64,000 nucleotides of DNA from Linnemannia hyalina (taxonomy: Eukaryota > Mortierellomycota > Mortierellomycetes > Mortierellales > Mortierellaceae): assembly GCA_019671135.1 (NCBI GenBank), contig JAHRHY010000026.1, positions 62,001 through 126,000 on the forward strand, given 5' to 3'. Shown here piece after piece: positions 1 to 6,865 of the stretch (within the stretch, counting starts at the first letter, position 1; every line of letters starts with the position of its first letter). The position numbers were made by a program, and so were the translations under genes. The notes beneath the pieces were generated by a model, which had not been told where the DNA came from, did no database searches, and worked only from the letters and a program-made list of their open reading frames with translations.

Positions 1-267
1 GAAGAATGCCTATACTACAATACACTTTTAGATTTGTTGCACTATAAAAGAAGTTATCTCATATTCCATGATAGATTGGATAGAAATATAATGCATATAT
101 CATCTATTTCAAGAGAATTTAAACGTAAACTATTAGCAAAAATTCCTTTATATAACACACTTTTGGATTTTTTAAAACTATTAACGATAAACACGATAGG
201 GGAACAAGCCCCTCGGCCAGATGTCAAAGAACTTCATCATGGCGGTTTTACGACAACTTTTTTGTAA
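1..267 (+). CDS. 3' end of an unrecognised AT-rich ORF
   Basis: The frame is open from the first base to a stop at 267 (88 codons), so it may be the C-terminus of a gene that begins outside the window; the first internal ATG is at 34. The peptide is rich in Leu, Ile, Lys and Tyr. It contains a phrase of the form LYYNTLLDLL near its start that recurs as LYNTLLDFLKLL about 45 residues later, hinting at an internal repeat. I recognise no family. The base composition matches the foreign island that follows, not the host genes after 20 kb. It could also be a chance ORF, because AT-rich DNA here is otherwise full of stops. Confidence 0.3.
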   Translation, partial: EECLYYNTLLDLLHYKRSYLIFHDRLDRNIMHISSISREFKRKLLAKIPLYNTLLDFLKLLTINTIGEQAPRPDVKELHHGGFTTTFL

Positions 268-348
268 CCACCAATTTTCTTTCCACCACCAAATTATACA
301 AACGATATTTTATGGACATTTCCTAAGTCTACATAACTTTTTTTTATA

Positions 349-1535
349 CAACTTCTTTTTTCTATCTTATTATCATACAAAATGCGATAGAAATGTTACA
401 ATGTTAATACCCATTTGCATCACGAAATATGGGATACGTTTTAAGAAACGTCTATTTTTAACGACATAGTTGCTCTTTAAACAACACATTTTCTCTACCT
501 TATTATCACACAAAATGCAATAGAAATGTCACAATGTTCATACCCATTTGCATCACGAAATATGTGATACGTTTTAAGAAACGTCTATTTTAAACGACAT
601 AACTATTCTGTTAACAACTTCTTTTTTCTATCTTGTTATCACACAAAATGCGATAGAAATGTCACAATGTTCATACCCATTTGCATCACGAAATATGTGA
701 TACGTTTTAAGAAACGTCCATTTTAAACGACATAATTACTCTGTTAACAACACATTTTCTCTACCTTATTATCACACAAAATGCGATAGAAATGTCACAA
801 TGTTCATACCCATTTGCATCACGAAATATGTGATAAGTTTTAAGAAACGTCTATTTTAAACGACATAATTACTCTGTTAACAACACATTTTTTCTCTCTT
901 GTTATCACACAAAATGCGATAGAAATGTCACAATGTTCATACCCATTTGCATCACGAAATATGTGATACGTTTTAAGAAACGTCCATTTTAAACGACATA
1001 ATTACTCTGTTAACAACACATTTTTTCTGTCTTGTTATCATACAAAATGCGATAGAAACGCCACAATATTCATACCCATTTGCATCACGAAATATGTAAT
1101 GTGTTTTAAGAAACGTCTATTTTTAACGACATAATTGCTCTGTTAACAACACATTTTTTCTATCTTGTTATCACACAAAATGCGATAGAAATGTCACAAT
1201 GTTCATACCCATTTGCATCACGAAATATGTGATACGTTTTAAGAAACGTCTATTTTAAACGACATAATTACTCTGTTAACAATACATTTTTCTGTCTTGT
1301 TATTATACAAAATGCGATAGAAATGTTACAATGTTCATACCCATTTGCATCACGAAATATATGATGTGTTTTAAGAAACGTCTATTTTTAACGACATAAT
1401 TACTCTATTAACAACACATTTTTTCTATCTTGTTATCACACAAAATGCAATAGAAACGTTGTAATATAATAGCCATTTGCATTATAAAATATGTGATGTG
1501 TTTTAAGAAACGTCTATTTTAAACGATATAATTGT
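349..1535. repeat. 133-bp tandem repeat array, nine units
   Basis: A landmark AATGC in each unit falls at 381, 514, 647, 780, 913, 1046, 1179, 1311 and 1444, a period of 133 bp with one 132-bp step. Units are very similar. Each holds two small palindromes next to each other: ATCAC-n7-GTGAT and ACGTTT-TAAG-AAACGT. The outermost units are the most diverged, as expected for an array kept alike by unequal exchange. No credible ORF crosses it. Iterated hairpin units of this size are seen at replication origins, plasmid maintenance sites and viral genome ends, but function here is only inference. Confidence 0.95.
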
Positions 1536-2127
1536 TATATCTACAACTACCCACAATGCATGGTCTAATTGCGATATCTCTGTTTTTACCATTGTCGTAA
1601 TTACCTACAATCTGTATAACAATAAATGCTATAACAATTGTAAGTTAACCAAAGTGTAATAATATTAAACGTCGTGCAAATCGTGGGCTTACCTAAAGTA
1701 TGTCAACATTAAACATTGTAATACTTACGAGTTTATCAAGAATGTATTAAAATTAAACATCACGATAATCACGAGGTCATCCAAAATGCGTTCATATCAA
1801 ATATCATAACTATGGTAATAACTACAGTTTGTCAGCTGTCGAATCGAATGCCAAATGTCAAATGTCGAATGTCGAATATTGTTGAGAAAGTGTAGCAATA
1901 ACGCCATTAAAAACGTATCATCTACCCTTTCTTTCCAACAACCAATGTTTGTTAAAGCCACTATGCTACTTTTAAAAAAATCGTGATCCAACTTTTTTTT
2001 AAAACTACCACTACATCATCACCAGTATCACGAGTGCTATATTGGATATACACATAGGATATATCATGAAAAGGAGATATTAGTAACCATCGCTAATTAT
2101 ATAAACACGAAAACAAATGCTCTACTA
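1536..2127. other. AT-rich non-coding stretch
   Basis: No supported gene. It contains two diverged copies of a roughly 50-bp sequence (about 1665-1715 and 1745-1800) that share ATTAAAC and a TCGTG/TCACG core, and a short GTCGAATGTC-type direct repeat near 1855-1880. Otherwise I see nothing. Confidence 0.5.
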
Positions 2128-2578
2128 GGAGGCCATCCATGTTCGGCTCCACCAACCATAGACTACAGTATAAAAATATCTGTCAACACCTATTAAAACA
2201 GTGTGTTCCTTGAGAGTACAACAAATCTCATCAGCTTTTTCCTTCCACCAGTCTCCATTTTCTACATTCACCACCACTACTTTGTAACATCATCTACTTT
2301 AGCTGAGAAAGCCTTGGACATGATCATCTCATATTGGAAAGGAAATTACTATCTGTAATATCCAGGATCCAATATGAGATGATCATGTCCAAGGCTTTCT
2401 CAGCTAAAGTAGATGATGTTACAAAGTAGTGGTGGTGAATGTAGAAAATGGAGACTGGTGGAAGGAAAAAGCTGATGAGATTTGTTGTACTCTCAAGGAA
2501 CACACTGTTTTAATAGGTGTTGACAGATATTTTTATACTGTAGTCTATGGTTGGTGGAGCCGAACATGGATGGCCTCC
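2128..2578. repeat. Long perfect inverted repeat, 210-bp arms, 31-bp loop
   Basis: Left arm 2128-2337 and right arm 2369-2578 are reverse complements over about 210 bp with no mismatch that I could find; the spacer is 2338-2368. The outer ends read GGAGGCC and GGCCTCC, the same seven bases that end the 495-bp element found five times in this window. The right arm runs to the edge of a transposase-derived reading frame. It could be a fold-back element or an inverted duplication made during repair. It is a strong hairpin and could also be an assembly artefact. Confidence 0.93.
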
Positions 2579-2580
2579 AA

Positions 2581-2859
2581 AAGTCAAGTGCTGATATGTA
2601 TTTATACAAGCTAAAGAAAGCAGGTGTGAGAACGCAAGTCTGCACAGATTGCATGGGTATGACTATTCTTGTCTCCAAGTCCATGCCATGTAAAGACAAC
2701 AACGATGGTACAATGCTTGTTGCCATGAAAATCCACAAACATATCCATCCACTAGACGTTATTGCCGTAGATGGTGGATATCCACAATTCATCAAGAAAC
2801 TTATGGATGACAGCGACCTTACTAAGGAGGATGTCCACATCCTCCATGGTATAATATAA
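2581..2859 (+). pseudogene. Internal fragment of a DDE transposase (same family as 9833-11089)
   Basis: From SSADMY onward, about 90 residues match the middle of the full transposase at 9833-11089. Shared features are the YKLKKxGxRTQV block, the VSKS block followed by a Lys-rich DNNDGTML stretch, and the second catalytic aspartate in VDGGYPQF. The part carrying the first aspartate (LYLDGHD) and everything after LMDDSD are missing, so it cannot be active. The left edge is the inverted repeat at 2128-2578, and a second inverted repeat begins 19 bp after the stop. The fragment is therefore boxed in by two fold-back structures. Confidence 0.75.
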
Positions 2860-2877
2860 ACTGCAATGCAGACATGA

Positions 2878-3262
2878 CCTAGTGGGTCTTGTAATAGTAC
2901 TTATGTACACAGTAATATCTATATACTCTGGTTGATGAATGGAAGTTGTATAAACTATTACCACACTCTTTCCCAAATAGAGGAGTATTAGTGGATTTTG
3001 GTGAGTAATCTCCATTAGCGCCAAATAGGTCTTGGATGAAGAAATGCGCCTTCGAACGCGCAAGAATTGTAATATTCAGCGTGGATCTCCGGGCATTTCT
3101 TCATCCAAGACCTATTTGGCGCTAATGGAGATTACTCACCAAAATCCACTAATACTCCTCTATTTGGGAAAGAGTGTGGTAATAGTTTATACAAATTCCA
3201 TTCATCAACCAGAGTATATAGATATTACTGTGTACATAAGTACTATTACAAGACCCACTAGG
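2878..3262. repeat. Second long inverted repeat, 170-bp arms, 45-bp loop
   Basis: Left arm 2878-3047 pairs with right arm 3093-3262; I found one mismatch (near 2945/3195). The spacer 3048-3092 is GC-richer than the arms. The right arm ends where a module that also occurs at 4911 and 18288 begins, so it marks a rearrangement breakpoint. The ORFs reported on both strands through it are mirror images and not genes. Confidence 0.92.
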
Positions 3263-3419
3263 GGAATCATCTTGGGTCGAAATAGATAAATATGTTATGG
3301 AATACCAATGGAAGTTGCAAGAATTTGTACAGACAATTATGGAAGGAGTTTTTAAAAAGATAACAAATATATCTATAAAGAGTACGTATACAAAAGCAAA
3401 AGAATCCAAATGGACATAG
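3263..3419 (+). pseudogene. C-terminal 50-codon piece of an unknown protein, copy 1
   Basis: Starting at GGAATC, the frame reads about 50 codons containing YVMEYQWKLQEF and ending KESKWT-stop. Near-identical copies sit at 4911-5060 and 18288-18444. All three lose similarity upstream at the same base, so the shared left edge is either an element end or a recombination point. No start codon for a whole protein is present. The family is unknown; the peptide is helical and rich in Lys and Glu. Confidence 0.55.
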
Positions 3420-3756
3420 TTATCTAGCAGTATTACAAGAGCAAAACGTAAGGAGAGAGTATCAATATAAACATATTTTACACAACGGTAATCGGGGAGG
3501 ACAAAAAGGTTGGAGCGCTTTTTTTTGGGCGAGGGAGTACACCTATTTTCTCGTCTTTTGTTAAGCTATGCCCACCATTTTAAAAAACCTACGTTCATAT
3601 AACATATATAGCATTTATACGTGTCTCCACGGTGAATCTCATGCATATACATCATGATGATAATGGTACCAGCTTGGTTGACAGTACATGAATTCCCTGG
3701 GAATAATTCCCATAATACTACTTATGGAAGGTATATATATTGCACATTTTAAAAGT

Positions 3757-4149
3757 TTATTCCGATAGCTCAACAACATTGGCTGTATCTAATTCTTCCT
3801 CTTGATTTACCATGAGACCACTGGCAAATCCTTTGATCAAGGCATTTATTATATAAATCTCCTTCTTCTGCTGGAAAATAATTTGGTTCATCTTATCCAT
3901 TCCTTTCTCTAATTTTCTAACACGTTTCTTTAACTTCTTATTCTCATACTGTAAATCATCATCGGATAGTTGCACATCCTCATCTTTCTTACATCTCCCA
4001 GATTTCACATGCTTTCCACCATTCTTTTTTGCCTGATAGCTCTCCTTGGAAGACTTTATCTTGCATTCCTTACATGTATTTCTGGAATCATCATAGAAAT
4101 CATATGGAGGCTTCTTTTTGTCACACCTGTTGCAAATCCTTTTTGGCAT
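3757..4149 (-). CDS. Zinc-ribbon plus coiled-coil protein, copy A
   Basis: 130 aa. Residues about 6-32 carry two pairs of cysteines (CNRC and CKEC) in the pattern CxxC-KKPxxDFY-n-CKxC, a small zinc ribbon common in large DNA viruses, phages and HNH-associated proteins. A Lys-rich linker with one more Cys follows, then an acidic patch (SDDD). Residues about 65-100 form a heptad-rich coiled coil of alternating Lys/Glu and Leu/Met, and the tail is acidic. A nucleic-acid-binding regulatory or structural role is inference. It is transcribed away from the 90-aa gene at 4346 across about 195 bp. TTTTAAAA follows the stop directly. Copy B at 5398 differs at only a few residues, so the duplication is recent. 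Confidence 0.7.
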   Translation of the reverse strand: MPKRICNRCDKKKPPYDFYDDSRNTCKECKIKSSKESYQAKKNGGKHVKSGRCKKDEDVQLSDDDLQYENKKLKKRVRKLEKGMDKMNQIIFQQKKEIYIINALIKGFASGLMVNQEEELDTANVVELSE

Positions 4150-4345
4150 ATTAGGCGGAATGGTGATCTCTTGATGCTTGATATACCACGTTTTTTCCCG
4201 GGAATATTTCTCTCAATGTTTGTGTTTGAGGGCATACACAACAATATCTAATATAGATGTCAAGTTGTATCTATTCAAGGGAGTAATTAACAAATAAGTA
4301 TATAGCGGGATGAGCATCTGGACGTCTTATCGCCGCAAATATATC
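4150..4345. promoter_or_regulatory. Divergent intergenic region, zinc-ribbon gene and 90-aa gene
   Basis: About 196 bp separates the two start codons, so both promoters must lie here. The half next to the zinc-ribbon gene is nearly identical in the second cassette (5791-5925). The last 60 bp before the 90-aa gene (4286-4345 against 5927-5985) is clearly different, although the proteins are well conserved. The two 90-aa genes may therefore be controlled differently. Confidence 0.4.
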
Positions 4346-4618
4346 ATGCCCAGGCCTACACGTTTAACCAAAGCACGCCAGCAGGAAGTTGTTGCAGATT
4401 TTATTTATGAGAAGAATCTGGAATTGTGTATGTTTGTCTATTTGGATGAATTTTTAGATTATCATCGTAACCTCTTTCCACAAGATGCCACTATATTTGG
4501 CACTAACGGCATAAAAAAGTTATTAGAGGCGTCTTATCAACTCCTACGTGACAAAATACGTGCAGATGGATTACTTACCGAGAAAGACGCTGGTGAATAT
4601 ATGCTTAGAAAAAAATGA
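4346..4618 (+). CDS. Conserved 90-aa protein of unknown function, copy A
   Basis: I chose the ATG at 4346 (MPRPTRL) because copy B starts at the equivalent ATG and the sequence upstream of it is not conserved. The N-terminus is basic (RPTRLTKARQ) and could begin a helix-turn-helix. The middle is helical with a conserved LDEFLDYH, and the end reads KDAGEYMLRKK. No family is recognised. The gene lies between the divergent zinc-ribbon gene and the Rep-like gene at 4664 (gap 45 bp), with TTTTTAAAA in the gap. A replication accessory or regulator is possible from position alone. Copy B (5986) is cut three codons before the end by a mobile element. Confidence 0.6.
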   Translation: MPRPTRLTKARQQEVVADFIYEKNLELCMFVYLDEFLDYHRNLFPQDATIFGTNGIKKLLEASYQLLRDKIRADGLLTEKDAGEYMLRKK

Positions 4619-4635
4619 CGACCTAAATTATAGAC

Positions 4636-4644
4636 TTTTTAAAA
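4636..4644 (+). promoter_or_regulatory. TTTTTAAAA motif 20 bp before a Rep-like start
   Basis: The same motif lies at the same distance, 20 bp, before the Rep-like start at 11806 (motif 11777-11785). It is also about 50 bp before the full transposase start (11138-11148). A TATA-like or virus-type promoter signal is inferred from position only. Confidence 0.35.
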
Positions 4645-4663
4645 CCTAAGTATACCTTTTATT

Positions 4664-4903
4664 ATGTCGCCAACAAAAGAATCTCTGATAAACAAAGCCA
4701 TCAACGAAGTTTCCCACTTGCTGTCAAATGTGGGTAATCTACAGTCAGCACCATTTGGCAGTGTGGAGAGAAAAGGATTCACCAAATTCTCCAAACTCTT
4801 TTGCGATTCCATCATCTTTTGGGGTGTATATAACTTTGCTAACGATACCACTAAAGGTACAGCAATTGGAAAATACATTGCTGAACTGCGCGATGCATTT
4901 TAG
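4664..4903 (+). pseudogene. N-terminal fragment of the Rep-like protein, copy A
   Basis: 79 residues starting MSPTKESL. The last 23 or so (YNFANDTTKG to ELRDAF) match the first residues of the large Rep-like frame at 15856-17395, which shows these are two parts of one family. Similarity stops at DAF where the module found at 3263 and 18288 begins, so the gene is cut by rearrangement. The N-terminal 56 residues are absent from the large copy and seen only here and, in part, at 11806. Confidence 0.65.
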
Positions 4904-4910
4904 GGAATCG

Positions 4911-5060
4911 TCTTGGGTCGAAATAGATGAATATGTTATGGAATACCAATGGAGGTTGCAAGAATTTGTACAGACAATTATGGAAGGAGTTTTTAAAAAG
5001 ATAACAAATACATCTATAAAGAGTACATATACAAAAGCAAAAGAATCCAAATGGACATAG
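4911..5060 (+). pseudogene. C-terminal 50-codon piece of an unknown protein, copy 2
   Basis: Same peptide as at 3263-3419 with a few substitutions, again preceded by TAGGGAATC. Here it is fused in frame to another frame of the cut Rep-like gene, which is chance. It opens the second zinc-ribbon/90-aa cassette; the two cassettes are offset by about 1640 bp. Confidence 0.55.
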
Positions 5061-5397
5061 TTATCTAGCAGTATTACAAGAGCAAAACGTAAGGAGAGAG
5101 TATCAACATAAACATATTTTACATATCGGTAATCGGGCAGGACAAAAAGGTTGGAGCGCTTTTTTTTGGGCGAGGGAGTACACCTATTTTCTCGTCTTTT
5201 GTTAAGCTATGCCCACCATTTTAAAACACCTACGTTCATATAACATATATAGCATTTATACGTGTGTCCCCGGTGAATCTCATGCATATACATCATGATG
5301 ATAATGGTACCAGCTTGGTTGACAGTACATGAATTTCCTGGGAATAATTCCCATAATACTACTTATGGAAGGTATATATATTGCACATTTTAAAAGT

Positions 5398-5790
5398 TTA
5401 TTCCGATAGCTCAACAACATTGGCTGTATCTAATTCTTCCTCTTGATTTACCATGAGACCACTGGCAAATCCTTTGATCAAGGCATTTATTATATAAATC
5501 TCCCTCTTCTGCTGGGAAATAATTTGGTTCATCTTATCCATTTCTTTCTCTAATTTTCTGACACGTTTCTTTAACTTCTTATTCTCATACTGTAAATCAT
5601 CATCGGATTGTTGCACATCCTCATCTTTCTTACATCTCCCAGATTTCACATGCTTTCCACCATTCTTTTTTGCCTGATAGCTCTCCTTGGAAGACTTTAT
5701 CTTGCATTCCTTACATGTATTTCTGGAATCATCGTAGAAATCATATGAAGGCTTCTTTTTGTCACACCTGTTGCAAATCCTTTTTGGCAT
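5398..5790 (-). CDS. Zinc-ribbon plus coiled-coil protein, copy B
   Basis: 130 aa with the same length, the same four zinc-ribbon cysteines, coiled coil and acidic tail as copy A (3757-4149). The two differ at only about six positions, for example Pro to Ser in KKPxYDFY, Leu to Gln before SDDD, and Gly to Glu and Phe to Ser in the coiled coil. The frame is intact, so either selection or very recent duplication keeps it open. It is divergent from the 90-aa gene at 5986. Confidence 0.7.
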   Translation of the reverse strand: MPKRICNRCDKKKPSYDFYDDSRNTCKECKIKSSKESYQAKKNGGKHVKSGRCKKDEDVQQSDDDLQYENKKLKKRVRKLEKEMDKMNQIISQQKREIYIINALIKGFASGLMVNQEEELDTANVVELSE

Positions 5791-5985
5791 ATTAGGCGGA
5801 ATGGTGATCTCTTGATACTTGATATACCACGTTTTTTCCCGGGAATATTTCTCTCAATGTTTGTGTTTGAGGGCCATATACAACAATATCTAATATAGAT
5901 GTCAAGTTGTATCTATTCAAGGGAGTAATTGACAAAGCAGTACATTATGGAACACGGATCTTAAAGTCTTAACTCCGTAATTATT

Positions 5986-6247
5986 ATGCCCAGGCCATCA
6001 CGTTTAACTAAATCGCGCCAGCGGGAAGTTGTTGCCGATTTTATCTATGCAAAGAATCTGGAGTTGTGTATGTTTATCTATTTGGATGAATTTCTGGACT
6101 ATCATTGTAATCTCTTTCCACAAGACGCCACTACATTTGGTACAAACGGAATAAAGAAACTATTGGAGGCATCCTATCAACTCATCCGTGAGAAAATACG
6201 TAATGCGGGATTGCTTACAAATAAGGATGCTGGTGAATACATGCTTA
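5986..6247 (+). pseudogene. 90-aa protein copy B, cut by the 495-bp element
   Basis: MPRPSRL to GEYML matches copy A with about ten substitutions. After codon 87 the sequence becomes the left end of the 495-bp element at 6248. The frame then runs about 33 codons into the element (stop at 6348), giving a 120-aa chimeric product with a basic Lys/Tyr-rich tail. The lost part is only the last three residues (RKK), so the chimera might still work. Confidence 0.6.
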
Positions 6248-6742
6248 GCGGCCCCTTCATGTGCAGAGGATATAAAAAGGCATATAAAAAATATCCAAAG
6301 TCCAAGGAACGGAGTGTTGACTTCCATAACTGGCATATCTCTTCATAGTGGGCAACAGAACACAGAATAAAATAGCAATAGACAGCACAAGAATTTTTAA
6401 AATGTAATCTCTCCCCTGTATTTCACGACAAAGATACAGTTGGGAATACAAGTGCTTTAGATGATCACATACAAGAACTACTCTGTCGAATCTTGCAGTG
6501 AGGGTTACAGGTTAATAGTAGATGGACATATTCAAGAGTTTGGTGTGCGAAAAATAAGAAGACTTTGTTGTTTGGAGAATAGGTTGGTGTTTAGTAGGAT
6601 AGTTAAACAAAAAATGTTACAATGGTTGTCTTATATGCTTGGTATCATATATACATTCTCCTCTAATGGACGCGGTGGATATCGTCAAGATCTGCAGAGA
6701 TGTAACAAACACCATATGATAATTTGGACTTGAAAGGCCTCC
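6248..6742 (+). mobile_element. 495-bp TIR element, copy 1
   Basis: Ends are GCGGCCCCTTCATGTGC and, read inward from the right, GGAGGCCTTTCAAGTCC; they match at 11 of 14 positions after GC/GG with one gap, so they are imperfect terminal inverted repeats. It inserts into codon 88 of the 90-aa gene. It contains a 90-codon ORF (6461-6733) that is open in four of five copies, and a 64-codon ORF on the other strand. Neither resembles a transposase, so it is probably a non-autonomous (MITE-like) element. Confidence 0.8.
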
Positions 6743-6865
6743 TAGGTGGAAGTGTCGAAGACATGTTACATTTTTAAAAAGTTCATGCTATATATACAAC
6801 CACAAATGCCAACTGTTGACAATTGGATAGTTTTTAAAATATCTACTCTTCATCTGTCTCAACAA

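Noticed and set aside
349..1535. Regular repeats considered as a CRISPR array
   Set aside because: The whole 133-bp period is conserved, so there are no unique spacers, and the host is eukaryotic.
3032..3409. ORFs of about 85-100 codons on both strands across the second inverted repeat
   Set aside because: The same peptide appears on each strand because of the palindrome; no independent evidence of coding.
6461..6733. 90-codon ORF of the 495-bp element taken as a real gene
   Set aside because: It is open in four copies, but the copies differ mainly at amino-acid-changing sites and one copy is broken. Kept only as a note.
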